NCBI GenBank assembly: GCA_030141585.1
Contig: JAQIFP010000005.1
Coordinates: 62,001-126,000, forward strand
Source: Ophryocystis elektroscirrha
Lineage: Eukaryota; Apicomplexa; Conoidasida; Neogregarinorida; Ophryocystidae
Direction: 5' to 3'
Length of the DNA: 64,000 bases
In this document: piece after piece, positions 11,559 to 23,703 of the stretch
Position numbering within the stretch: position 1 is the stretch's first letter
How the letters are laid out: every line of letters starts with the position of its first letter
Notes under the pieces: model-generated
Seen by the model: the letters and a program-made list of their open reading frames with translations, nothing else
What the model was told of the DNA's origin: nothing
Databases searched by the model: none
Position numbers and translations under genes: made by a program

Positions 11559-13147
11559 ATGACGTCGGACGCTTCGACAATCGAACTTCAAGAATTAATT
11601 ACAGCTGAATTGCGAGCAATTTTAGGAGAAGAAGGAGTAGAAATATTGACAGAATATGTCTGGCACATGCTTGTTAACCCAGATCGTCGTCGTCATCATT
11701 TGATCCAAGAGTTGCAAGAATTTTTAACTGAAGAAGTAAACTAGTTCATATATGCTCTAAACCTATGTATTTTGCTATAATTTAAACTCAAAGTTTGAGA
11801 AGTGTAAATTATCTAGTAATTTTCTTTAGACAGGTCGATTTGTTGATTGGAGTTTATCTGTCATCGCTCCAAAAATTGATTCTTTTATTCTCAATCAAAA
11901 AGAAAGTATTTCACAACAACCACCTGAATTATCTACAAAAGAAGAGCCCTTTTCTCAGTCTTCAATAGATTATGAAGCTTCCTCAAAAGAACCCAGTAAA
12001 CGATGTAAGTTTTTTGTTATGATGTTATATTATATAATATATATATTATACTATTATATACTATATTATATAATAGTTAAATAATATATTGATTATTGCA
12101 CTTTTTAATGCAAACATCTCATTGAACTGTTTCAGCTGTGCAACATTCTAGATCATATAAGGATTCTTCCAATTTAGTTTATAAACGAAACGAAAGACCA
12201 GGAAGAATTTTAGGATTAGCTGTACAAGCAGCAAATAATGAGTCATTTAAACCAAGTGTAAGTTAATTGCACATAAGGAGCAATATATATTTAAATATAT
12301 ATAATATTTAGTGAATCAAAAAAACCATTTTTTCGATATAAGTTATACATGTGAATATTTAGTCGCACAAAGCGAATGCACGTAATGGACAAGGGCGTAA
12401 TGACAATCGTCGTAATAATGAGCGTCACTGGAAAAATTTTGTTGATAGAAGTCGCAGCCCTTATTTGGGTCGAACTCAGCGTCGCTCGAATGAATACGTT
12501 TCTGAAGTAGAACTAAATCATCCTGAAACTTGTCCCCCTGTCCCTTATGTTTCATATCCCCCTGCACCCACTACATTTCCCACTGAACCAGTTATTCCGC
12601 TTCATTTGTTGTTGAAGGAAGCATCTTCTCAAGGTTACACATTAACTCCCATGTGTTTACCTTTAAAAGTAGAAAAATTCTTTAATCTATAATTCTTATA
12701 GAAGTTAAAAAAACGCTGCTCTAAATGGCCTTCTTGCACATTTGGAGATAGTTGCAGATATGTGCACCCTTCTGAAATGTGTATCAACTGGCCTCGTTGT
12801 CCTTTTGGATTACAATGTTTTTATATTCATCCAGAAACACCTTGTAAGTTTGGTTTGAATTGTCGCAATACGCTGTGTAACTATACACATCCTAGTAATT
12901 GGGATCCAACAAAAAATGTACGTTTTAAAAAATTTTAAATTGCACTTAGTTACCCCGTCAAACGTTGCATGCAACATATTATCAAAATAAAAGTTTAAAT
13001 CTGACTATACCCAACTCTAGCTCCACTGCGCAAGTTAATTCCAACAATAAAATTACAACTGATCAACCCAACACAGAAATTGAAAACCAGAACTTAGAGC
13101 CTGAATCTCAAATAGATAAACAAGTATCAGTTGATGTTGAAATGTAA
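11559..13147 (+). CDS. ZC3H14: ZC3H14/NAB2-like poly(A) RNA-binding zinc-finger protein
   Basis: Nuclear poly(A)-binding protein that limits tail length and helps mRNA export (family role). Six exons, 11559-11735, 11830-12004, 12136-12257, 12363-12668, 12702-12917 and 12950-13147, join to 397 residues with all phases consistent. The N-terminal 60 residues form the helical PWI-like domain (ELRAILGEEGVEILTEYVW). The middle is Arg/Asn-rich. Near residue 265 three tandem CCCH fingers are seen: CSKWPSCTFGDSCRYVH, CINWPRCPFGLQCFYIH and CKFGLNCRNTLCNYTH. Human ZC3H14 carries five, so the array is shortened. The tail is Asn/Gln/Glu-rich. The second intron contains an AT-only palindromic tract. Confidence 0.88.
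12024..12090. repeat. AT-only imperfect palindrome in an intron
   Basis: Runs of ATTATATAATA-type sequence in both orientations lie inside the 131-bp second intron of the ZC3H14 gene. The tract could fold into a hairpin but shows no further structure or coding capacity. Confidence 0.6.
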
Positions 13148-13531
13148 AATAAAATTTTAACAAGTTTAGCTTGTTTCAATATAAAACGTTTGTGCAAATT
13201 ATTTTTTTTTTGCTGTTTAAAAACTTCTTTAAAATAATGTTTTTATAAATTTATGTCTATAAATTATATTTTCATAAAATAAATATGATAAATTGAGCAA
13301 AATAATTATTAATAAAATGGTAATTACGCTCCAAAGCAAAAGATTTTGCGTAAAAACGATCTTTTACCCCGTCTGTACACCACCAAATTGTATGACTCAT
13401 TACCAAAATTATACGTTCGCCATAAGTAGGGCATATAAGGGTTTGTTGGGCTTGAATCCCATTTACTGCAGAAAAAAATCAATTTAAAACTTTTATGTGT
13501 AATTATTTATCATTTATAGTATACGATCTAT
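13148..13531. other. Intergenic stretch with a weak 64-codon reading frame
   Basis: Between the ZC3H14 stop and the small minus-strand gene. A plus-strand frame (about 13317-13487 from its first ATG) contains a Cys-bearing segment FYPVCTPPNCMTHYQ, but it has no recognised relatives and an unsupported start. I see no RNA gene or repeat. Confidence 0.4.
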
Positions 13532-13849
13532 TTAAATTGTCAGTGACTTAATGCGAAATCTTGCATAATTGTTTAAAACTTACTCTGGAGCCTTAACTAT
13601 CTTTTTAATTGTTTTATAATTGTTGTTCACACAGTCTGGTATATTTAGTATTTGTTCAGCTACTTGACGAGCTTGATAACGCATATAGCTCGAGGGGTTG
13701 CAATCTGAGTTATATTTTATTAAATCGCTATGATATTCTTGTAAAGTTGGTTTGGGAAGACACACAACATCGCGACCTAAATTGTCTTTAAACTTATAAT
13801 CTTGGTAAAGGTAATCATCATTGAGTACGAGACGGTTATTATGGAACAT
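13532..13849 (-). CDS. Small unknown protein, about 96 residues
   Basis: From the ATG at 13849 the frame runs 89 codons to a TAA just inside a good donor (gtaagt, 13583). If that donor is used with the AG at 13560-13561, a 24-bp intron is removed and the C-terminus becomes VKAPEFRIKSLTI, ending at 13532; otherwise it ends at 13580. A 24-bp intron is at the lower limit even here. The protein is hydrophilic, has conserved-looking aromatic and proline positions (CLPKPTLQEYHSDLIKYN) and no signal peptide or membrane helix. I do not recognise it. Confidence 0.6.
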
Positions 13850-14091
13850 TTTTGTATTTTTTTTTTAAGAAAATTTAATTAATTTAAGTTTTTTTGATAT
13901 AATATCTACATAATAAAATAAGCAATTAAGAATATTATAGAATGGATTTAAGTTATCTATTTAAAAGTTATAGGTGGACCGTTTAATACACGATTTGTAG
14001 ACTTAAAAGTTTATTATGAGGAATTAATTTAGGTACACAGACTAAGTTTAAAAGAGTTCAAAAGATTTAACTGTTTATATTGAAACGCAGA

Positions 14092-16169
14092 ATGATAAAA
14101 AAAGCATCATGTGTAGTGCTATTTGTATCTACGTCAATTTTTGCTTCAATTTTCAACAATTTAGTCTATAAACTCTACGGAACACGTATGATTTATATAG
14201 ATGTTGTCATTACTCTTTTTCATATTTTCATATATGCAGCAATTCTTTTTTCTATGAAATTATTCACTAGAAATCAGTTTAAATTGAACCATAAAACTCG
14301 GTTTATTACAAAAGGACTGAATGTCATTGCATTTTGTAATGCTTTATCACGATACGTAAGCTGACAACTGCAAATATTTTTTAATAAAAGTTATCAAATT
14401 TAAGCTAAATTCTGAAAAAAAATTATTTTAGATGAAAGGATACTCTATTCCATTAACTCCACTTACTTTGGAATGTTCACTTGGGCATTCTATTATTCCA
14501 TTTGTAGCAGTTTTTGTAATTTCTGCAAGTCCGAAATTGTATAGAACTTTTTCATATTTACAAGTCTTTGGATTCGCATCAATAGTTTTAGTATTTACTT
14601 TTATTATTATAAACTTGCTAGGGAATATGGGTGCATATGTCTTTTATTTATTTGAGTTTACAGCAAACCGCTAGCATATCATTTATTTTTTGGCAAAGTG
14701 TTGGACTATTTTCTTATATTTTATTGGCAATTTCAGCTCTAACGCAACAGCAAACTTTTTTCTTGATTAGAATGTCTGTATTTGTATTTCACTTTTATAT
14801 ATCAGCTTATCAACTATTTTATCAGTTGATTATCATTATAATCTTTGAGCTACCAAGTAAAAGCTTAAAAATTATCACATTAATAGTTTCTCAATTGGGC
14901 AATCCTCGAAAATTTATTAAAGCTGCTGAAGTTAATCTGGAATGTATGCTAAGCTATTATTATACATAATCATATGTATTGTTATTTATATAATATACTA
15001 TTTAGTTATGTTAAAAATGACTTCTTGGGTTAATACGTTTGGAGAAACAATATACATATCATGGAAAATAATACTTACTCTGACTATATCTGTCATTTTA
15101 GTACAGCTACTTCAAATACTTCTAGTTCGGAAAGTAATAATTTCATTATTCAAAATATTAATATAGTGTAGTTATGACGTTTGTGCTTTTTCAATCATAA
15201 TTATTTCTACTGCTCAATTTTTTATCGCATATTTTTTGGCTTCAGAGTCATTAAAACAAATAAAATCCATTTCCTTTTTGCTAGAATTTTTAAGACCAAT
15301 TATTAGATGGGAAAATTTGATAGTTCATTATCGTTATGCGTCTATAATCATTCATGTCATTATTCTGAACGGAGCTATTTTTTATCGATTTGATTCAGAA
15401 AGAAGTTTAAGAGATGATTTTAGTAAGGTCTATTTGGAAATACGAATTCATAAAATAGTTTTACCAAGCGAAGTCGATTACTATGAAAATATTGAACAAT
15501 TAATTATCAGTTTCAACGATAAAATGAAAAAAGAAAGTTTTGAAGAAGGATCTTTTTTTACTCGCAATCAATTGTGTGGTCAAAATGAGTATGAAGTTAA
15601 AATAATACGTCATCTTAAGAATCTTGATCCCATAATTTTGCAAACAATATTTAAAAACAAAGATTTTGATGCACCAGATGCTGAATCTGATGAAATAGTA
15701 ATATGAATTTATTGTTGAAATCAATTACAGTCAAAGAACTCATTACCAATATATCTTCCTTCACCTATGAGAAATTTTGTCAAAATTCCTTTTATCATTC
15801 ACCCCACATTGATGAACGCTTGGTACATAGACTTATTTTTCTAGTAATCATTAGGTCGTCCTATTCCTATAGCGAGTACACTGACTATAAACGAAAATAT
15901 GACATAAATATTATTCAAATGTAATAGGTTCAAATATTAAGAGTATTTTTATTAGAATAAAAAAAGATTTTGAGCCAAGTATTCACAATATTTTATCCAC
16001 CTATTATTTGAACTATATGGATTCATCTTGTATTAAACAATATTCTGTCAAACATCTTGAAATGTTAGCTGTCTCTGATGATGTTTTGAATACCCTTGTA
16101 AATTCTTATTCACTATTATTCATACAGATTCAATTCTACGTATCTAGGACAAGCCAAACCAGTTTATAA
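14092..16169 (+). CDS. Multi-pass membrane protein, unknown family (one or two genes)
   Basis: A chain of plus-strand exons: 14092-14355, 14432 onward, about 14660-14950, about 15170-15690, then exons around 15736-15918 and 15958-16169. The first half has at least six hydrophobic helices (for example GHSIIPFVAVFVISASP and ISFIFWQSVGLFSYILLAI). The second half has two more helices followed by a soluble region with segments EYEVKIIRHLKNLDPI, FVKIPFIIHPTLMNAWY and YSVKHLEMLAVSDDVL. The last exons join in phase through introns of about 33, 29, 34 and 30 bp and end at 16169. Several middle borders are not settled, and a gene break near 15170 is possible. I do not recognise the family; a transporter or ER enzyme is conceivable. 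Confidence 0.5.
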
Positions 16170-16271
16170 CTGAGTTATACAGGTTAAATTATTCATTCAG
16201 TAAGATGAATTTTATGTATGACTAATAAAACAGTTAAATAATAGTTTTGTTCTGATATATTTATTTTGTGA

Positions 16272-16715
16272 ATGATTGAAGAATTTTCATTCGAAAATAC
16301 TGAAGAAAAAAAATCTAGGCACAAAAAAGGAGAAAACGTGGACAGTGACACGGACTGGTCTAAGTGGATTTGCATTTATCCCAACTATTTGGACTCAACC
16401 AAAACGAAGCCACAAGGCAGACGCATTTCCGCAAATAATGCAATAAAAAATCCTTCACTAGAAGAGATAGCTGATGTATGTAAACGTTTGTCTCTAAGAT
16501 ATGTTATTGAATATGGTAAATCTTATTCGCGAGATTGGCTAATTGAAGGAAGAGTACGTGTTGAATTGAAAGATCAAAGCAAAACCATTAAAAATCAACA
16601 AGTTTCCACAAAATATCTTTTTATTTTGAAAGCTAGTCAAATGATATCTCAATTGAAAACAAGAACTTCGAAAAAAACAGATGCTTTAATATCAAAAAAA
16701 AAAAAAAAAAAATAG
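16272..16715 (+). CDS. SRP19: SRP19, signal recognition particle 19 kDa subunit
   Basis: Binds SRP RNA helices 6 and 8 and prepares them for SRP54. Single exon, 147 residues, near the usual 144. The family core is plain: WICIYPNYLDSTKT (family FICIYPAYLN), GRRISANNAIKNPS, EEIADVCKRLSL, YSRDWLIEGRVRVELK and QMISQLKTRT. The N-terminus is acidic and Lys-rich and the C-terminus is a run of lysines encoded by about 20 consecutive adenines (16696-16712), as poly-Lys tails are common in SRP19; the A-run length could be a sequencing or slippage artefact. Convergent with the minus-strand gene ending at 16759. Confidence 0.95.
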   Translation: MIEEFSFENTEEKKSRHKKGENVDSDTDWSKWICIYPNYLDSTKTKPQGRRISANNAIKNPSLEEIADVCKRLSLRYVIEYGKSYSRDWLIEGRVRVELKDQSKTIKNQQVSTKYLFILKASQMISQLKTRTSKKTDALISKKKKKK

Positions 16716-16758
16716 AAAGTATTTGCTTAAAAAATATCAACAAAGACTGATTATATAT

Positions 16759-18405
16759 TCAATGTAAACAAAAACTAAACTTATGGATTTTAGCAATTGA
16801 TTTGATTTCGCAGCATACTAGTAGCAAAAAAACAACCTGATCTTTTTTCCTGTAGTTAATTAAGATTTCACAATCAAAAGAAATCTGGTTTATGATTAAT
16901 TTCATACATCTTACATAAAACTTGTTCAGCAACTCACAATTTAAAGACCAGATTTCCAGTATTTTTTTTGAAGGTACATAAAACGCAAAGAGCGTTGGTG
17001 TAATCCAAAAAATTTGAGGTTCTCTATAACTTTTCCAAATCTTTAATAATCTGAGAGTTCCAGTTTCTATCAAATATATCTGAAATGTTTATTTATGACG
17101 ACTATTTAACTGGTATAACTAGGTTACTCAGCTAACTTTTAAATACTGTTGTTTTTCACCTACTCTGCCTTGTATACTACTAGCCAATGTCAAATAAGGA
17201 TTATGAGGATTGAGAAAAATTTTAAATGACTCTTTCATTTCTTTTGATAATTTAATAGTATGAATATCTGTCTCTAGCAATTTCCACCATATGGCGATAT
17301 CAGGTTTTTCTTGTGTATTATAATCGTCAAGACAAATAGCCATCTCGCTTGCAATTTTTTCTTCTTCTTTATACTGATATGAATGTTCAGAACATTTCAA
17401 TAAGTTTAAAGAAATGTTATTTGAACTGGTCAAGCATAAAAGAAGATGATTATCTAAGTCACGTTTTACACCGTCTTTTCTTTGATTTCGCCATTCTTTT
17501 TTTGCAAATTGTAGAAAAGAGTTCTGTGAAAGTTTTTTATCTAAGAATGATGAATTTTGATACATTTGAGAATTGAGTTGGTTAAAAAAATTATAATTGG
17601 CATTTGATAGCTTGCTTGCTGCTGGATAATGAAAAGATTCTTTTATACACGAAAAAGGTATTGGAACTATACTCGAAATGACGTCTGCTGATTTGAAGGT
17701 TAATCTATACAAAATAGAATTATATTTTTGATTACTGCTCAATCTGAATTTTGTGACATGTACCGCCTATTAGATTTGTTTTCAAATCAGAAGGTGAAAA
17801 TTGAACGCATAGCTCTCTCTAAAAAATCGTTAAAATATCGGTGTTAATTATCTACACTTTCAGCTTCATCAATACCAAACCCTTTAACAATAATAGCTTG
17901 TTTGTCATGCTCAACATTTTTTTGATGTGAGGGTTTCAGTATATAATCATAGTACTCGATAACTTTGAGATCAGTTATAATAACTTTTATATATTCTAAA
18001 GTGAGAGATAGAGATATTGAAGAATGTAATTTAGAATCTTGGAAGAATAATAAGTCACCCCTAAATCATCAATAATTAACGTCTAACTCAACTTTTCAAA
18101 AGCAACAATAAGCGTAGGTATTTCTTTGTGAATCAAATTGAAACACCATGCCTACTATATTTAAAAAAGATTATCAAATTTACCATGGAGACAATTTGAG
18201 ATTGCTGGAAATATTTAGGTATTTTACATATACCGTGCGTCACAATTGATGATATTTTAATTACTTCTATGTATTGTTGGTCTGTCAAACCGACAACAGC
18301 TATGTAATTAGTTGCATCTTTTCTTAAACAAGTTTTGATATAAGAGTTACTTTTTTTTTGAAGTGTAATTATATCATCAATAGTAATGCGTTGTTTTTTA
18401 ATCAT
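16759..18405 (-). CDS. RAB3GAP2: RAB3GAP2-like protein, N-terminal domain only
   Basis: Non-catalytic subunit of the RAB3/RAB18 regulator complex. The exon 16759-17073 reads GTLRLLKIWKSYREPQIFWI and AFYVPSKKILEIWSLN, matching the family segment with IRMWKGYRDAQIGWIQ followed by YAPRRGILEVW. The exon 17128-17742 ends in NPHNPYLTLASSIQGRV, which fits the preceding family block. Upstream minus exons near 17850-18010 (IEYYDYILKPSHQK) and 18133-18405 probably form the N-terminus; these are less certain. The gene stops at 16759, only 43 bp from the convergent SRP19 stop, so the long C-terminal half of the animal protein (about 1390 residues in human) is absent. Confidence 0.6.
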
Positions 18406-18588
18406 ACCATATATCAAACTGGTGTTTGTAAATTAAATCCATATTAATCGCAAAGTGATTAATTTTCAATTGAATAGGATAACAAGATATATTTAATAAA
18501 ATTAGACTTTTTAGATAAATGAAATATAAGTTGAATAAATAAACAAATAATTAAATAACATTTAATCTATTGATTCAAATTAACATTG

Positions 18589-21500
18589 TTATAAATTTTC
18601 GTTTTTACTGCTCAACAGGTCTAGCTCGCTGTATTGCTCTTTTTCTTGATATTTCTGAAAAACATGACAACATTTTATCAATTTTACTTCAACAATAAAG
18701 CGGTCCAATTCAGTGAGCCATGGACCCTGTTTTGCTAATTCATCTCGTAACGCTTTTTCCAACGAATCAGCAAGTGGTCTAATCCAATGTCCTGGGGGAT
18801 TATACCGATAACAATTATCCACAAGTAGTTTAATATCCGCTAAAAAACTCGTTGTGCTTTTGTACTAAAACATTTATCATCAAAGTTGCCCAAATTAACT
18901 CACATCTCTTTGCTTGCACTTTTCAATCATTCGATCTAAACAAATCGGATTTTTTATCACATTTGAATAACCGGGTGCGTCAGCATCAGTTACAGGACTT
19001 TGAAATAACTACAAAATAACCGAATTAATTTTTGTATAAATTTCTTCAATTTTAAATTAACGTAAACTTACAATCCATTTTCGCTTTTCTTTATCAGTTT
19101 GAAATATAACCCTTTGAAAAATTTGATTAATTTCGTTTAGAGCACTGTCTAAAGTTCCTTGATAAGTACATACAGCTCCTTTATAAAAAAATCAATTTTA
19201 ATACTCATACCAACTAAAGTTCCTCTACTTTCAAGAAGCTGCCTTTGTCGTGCTGTAGTTCTCGAGGGAAGACTTAAAACAGGAGCAGATTTTTTATATC
19301 TCGTTGATCCAGTAGCAGACTTATGGGAAGATGTTGTTGATTCATAATCCTTTTTAGAGTGTTTTTGAAGCTATTTAATTTATGAAGCCAAATAATTTTA
19401 ATACTTTTGACGGTTTGTCGAAATTTTGACTGAACGACATTCGTTTATTTTTCCTTCGCATTTCTTCTTTGTCAAATTTTATGTCTTGTAATAATAATTG
19501 ACGAGCTGTCTTAAGCAAAGTTTTGCTTTCGTTCTCATCGCTTGAATTAAGACCACTTGACGAGACACATTGCTTATTAGCAATAGACAATAGAGGCCTA
19601 GCTTTACGAGGCCCATTATATTGAGGGCAAATCTGATCAGCTGTAACCAAAACAATATTTTTTTACAGGATTAGATGAAATATGTCCCACTTGACCGCAA
19701 CAACGGCATGTTCGAGAAGCAGTGCCAACCAATTGCTGTCGCAAATAACCAGCTCCTTCAGAATGATGCTTTGCCATGACTCTTTTTGTACGCCATTTGT
19801 AAAATAACTCAATATTTTTTTCACCGTATATATAAACAATTTTTTCTTGTTTATATGTACCTATATATTGTTTACTTGGAATTTCGTTCACCTGTTTTGA
19901 GGTCTCTAGTTTGTCTACTCCAGCGTAATCTTGGAATTGGTTTTTCCATCAAAAGCCGAACTTCTTGAAACGTGAACTCTTCAGTTAATTTTGTTTCTGG
20001 GAGATTATTAGAAAAAAACAAATTCTTCCCAATAGATAATCTGAAATCTGTTAAAGCTTGCTGCTCACTTGCTTCATAAGTTTTATGAGATATCTGATGT
20101 CATAATCAGTTTATATGTGCCATAGTGAACGCTTTACTGCTTACAACTAAAACTAATACTCACGTCTTTTGTGCTTTGCTCCTTCTCTTTATTCGACTCA
20201 AAATTATCAAAAAGCTCTTCCTCGACAGTTGAAACATCTTTTTGTGGTTTTTCGGTGGAAGCAGTTAATTCCGTTTTTGATGAATCTGGTACTTTAATTT
20301 TGGTTCCTGAAATTTTAGTATCATTGTCAGATCCCTCTGAATTGCTGGGTGTAATGGCAGGTTCTTCTGGTTCTAAAGCTCGTCTTTGATTGAGGAAAAT
20401 ACGATTAAATCGCCTCAAATATGTATCATTTGGCATGCGGCCGGTTCTTGCAACAAACCCTTCATCTTCAATGTTTCTGTGTCCACATTGAAATCTTCTG
20501 ACCTATTTTTTACAACTAGTGATTTTAAATTAAATTACTAAAGCTACTTGATCCCATCTGGGTAAAAACTTGACAGTTTGATCATCAAAACCAAAGCTAA
20601 TTAATCGTTCATTTAACTCTTTCATAGAAAGTTTTCTTAAGTCCTCTTTAAAATTTTCTGGCATCGGTCTCTGATTGTAAGCGTTTAAATTCCTTTGAGC
20701 CACTTCCTTTCTTTGAGGTCTCAGCAGACTTATACCTTCTCCTCTTCCACCTGAAGGGTCTCCAACACCATCAAGTTGAAATTGCCCGCCTTGTCTCTGA
20801 TAAAAAAATTTTGATATATATACATATATAGCTTCAGTTGTAACCAACATAAATGATTATAATTCTGAAGCTATAAAGCTTACTATTCACAAATTAAATA
20901 TATTACAGTTATAACGTCGATGCAATCTTTCGTGACATTCCAAGGAGTTAAGAGGAGCATTTCCTCAATTAGTCGTGCAATAGGAGTCAGCCTTCGCGAA
21001 CCATTAAAACCAAAGGAACCAAATCCGTTCCATTGAGTGATTACAAAAGAGTATTCCAATTCTTTGTCTGTATTTATTCTTAAGGGACTTGATTTTGGTA
21101 GTGATTTTATAATTTGAAGATATCTTGATTCCATTGATTTTAATTGTTTTTTTGCTTTAGACCACTTCTCCCTCGCTAATGTTTCATCAGATTCGATTTG
21201 AGACACCGTAGCATTTAGTTGCTGAAACATAAAAAATTAATTTAATCAAATTTTTATATATAAATAATAATTTAGTAATAATATAATTAATTACAGGATC
21301 TATGAGACGTAATAACGAAATTCCAGCTTGGGTTAACTGGCTATTACACACTAGTGTGGACTCCAAGGCACAAACTGATTCTGGCAAACAGATTGATCTT
21401 AATTGCTCGTCATCTAAAACTTTAACAGTTATTCCAGATGCCCCGTCTATTGACATAAATATTGGTGCAGTTGTTGAAGAAGCTGAGTTAGAGTTATTTA

Positions 21501-23703
21501 TTTCGCGACAAGAAATTACATGTTTCTGTATTGCACTCTGATCAAATACTTGATTAAATTTTTCTTGACATTTAGTTTTCACAGTTTGATAATCTATTAT
21601 TCCTTGTCGTGCTAGCCGAAATACATATGAACGTAACCAATCTCGCCGTATTTCCAAACAGCGTTTACTAGTTGGTGAAGGGACTTCAATTAATGGTTGT
21701 GTCTGGCCAACCGTATAAACCCAGCAATCAGCACGATTGTGCTTATAAGGATTGGTGTCATCAATTTTTGAAAATGCTTCGTCTAATGGCTCAATATATA
21801 TTGGTCTTAAGTATACAAAACACTCTGAAATTATTTGCTTGTTCATATCATCATACAAAGAAGGAGATAAATGTCCCAAATTATTTGATTTGTTGTCTTG
21901 TTTAGCATTTTGACGAATTAACAAAAAATCAGTACTTCTGAAATCATGAAAGCGGCCGTAACCATAACGCCAATCTCCTTGAATTTTGCTTTGTTTTAAA
22001 GGTGTTTTAGGATTGTTGGGATGTAAAAATAAGGGAGCTTTAAAAACTCGTGATTGAAAAATAATTGCTCCTTGGTTTTTCGTCAAACGCATTTGGCTGT
22101 TACAAAGATAATTGAAAACCTTAATTTTACCTTCCAAATATAGGAATATGACTATCAACAAGTTTTAATTGTCCAAATCGCCCAAGTCGCCCACGAATTT
22201 TTTTTGTTGCTTGTTCATGGGACATTGGAGTATTTATCGGTCTACGTAAATTTCAATTAATATATAATTACCGATAGTATTTTGTTATTCTACCAACCAT
22301 TCCTATATTGTTTGTTATAGGAGGAGATTGTTCTGAATATTCTAATAATGCTATAGGAGTATAATCAGTCAATGTTAAGTTCGAAACTTTTGTGATAAGA
22401 TCTGCTGAATGTGTTCCAACTGAATTGTTTACATTTCCGTCATTTTCATCTGTATTTCTTGATACTTTTTCATTTCGGCGAATTAATTTCAACTCACACA
22501 TAATATCCGACTCTTGCATTCCTCTGAAAATGTGGTTTAAAAAATTGAATGTTTTAAAGCAGTTTCATTGTATTTAAATTTACTTAACACGCCATGGTCC
22601 CCAAATTTTATTCGGTTTATCTGATTTTTTTGAATTATTTTGGGAGTGAACTTGCTTGGAAGTATTTCTACTTTTTTCCATTTTGTGGCAAACATATAAA
22701 CCATTACGGAAATCTGGACGGTTATAACGGTTGATGTATATAGAGAAAGGACGAACTATTAAAAAATAATTTTATTCCGTTATGATTACCCGGAACATTT
22801 CTGAATTCATACGCAGGTTCAGAATGCCGCAATTCCATTATTTGTTTGTTTTCTTGAGAGATGCTTGGTTTTAAAATTGTGTTGTAAGCTAAAATGAGAA
22901 AACATTAGTAATTTTCATTTAATTCAGACTAAGTTAATTAAAGCTATCAGTATATGGAAATTACTTCTTCGATTAAGATGGTATGTATCAAAGGAAATTT
23001 GGTAAAATCTAGTCAATGGTGCTGATAAGCGAAACCGTCTGCGAAGCTCTCGAAACAACTGTACTGCACTATTTGCGTTAACGTTGCCGTGTTTTTTTAT
23101 ATTTACGTCCTGGTAGTTGGAAAAATTGTTATTTTCTGATGGATTGAATACATAGGGTGCAAGTCCCATTAAAGCCATTCGTATTCTGTGTTCTTTTTCT
23201 TGTTTCCTTTTTTTAAGTTGTAACTATAAATCGTCTACAGTCTAAGCACTATTTACCTTTTTGTCTATAAACATCACTCCAGATCCAAATGAGTCATTAT
23301 GCGAATTAGAATTATCAAGCTGTGCTGCTTCATCTACTACGCCAGAAAGAGAGCTAGATGAAGATGACTAAAATTTTAATTATTGTTTTATAAAAATATC
23401 ATTACGAGTGAGTCGTCTGAGTCCATGACTTCACATTGTCTAGCAGCTTTATAATTTATTTCCATATTGATACTAGGAAGTCCAGATTTATAACGTTTTT
23501 CTTTCTGAAAAGCTTGTTCATTTGAAGTTGATAAAAAAAGATTATTATCATTCGCGTCAAGAAGTAATGATCCAAAAGATAAAGCTTTTTGAAAATCATT
23601 TTTTATATGAAAACTTGATAAGGAATCTAAAAAGTGATAAATCCGACATAATAGTATTTTCAACATAAATAGAAAAAGAAAATGTATCAAATTTCTTACT
23701 TTT
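18589..23703 (-). CDS. TAF1: TAF1, TFIID largest subunit, conserved core with one bromodomain
   Basis: Scaffold of TFIID. Many short exons on the minus strand match TAF1 in order: SFGSLLLDANDNNLFL (family LDPNDENLIL) near 23570, LTDYTPIALLEYSEQSPP and GMVGRITKYYR near 22280, RSTDFLLIRQ and VYTVGQTQPLIEVPSPTSKR near 21800, SICLPESVCALESTLVCNSQ (21380), LLTPWNVTKDCI (20930), DPSGGRGEGISLLRP (20740), DLRKLSMKELNERL with LPRWDQVALV (20560), MPNDTYLRRFNRIF (20400) and the zinc knuckle CRCCGQVGHISSN (19690). Downstream, 19340-18589 encodes one bromodomain: SPVTDADAPGYSNVIKNPI and LLVDNCYRYNPPGHW. Animal TAF1 usually has two. The upstream Asn/Gln-rich exons are listed separately but probably belong to the same transcript. 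Confidence 0.9.

Noticed and set aside
13293..13487. Plus-strand 64-codon frame after ZC3H14
   Set aside because: Starts at TTG, no splice support and no recognised similarity; kept only as a note on the intergenic stretch.
16693..16715. Poly-A run as a retroposon tail
   Set aside because: It lies inside the SRP19 frame and codes the poly-Lys tail usual for this family; no target-site duplication was seen.
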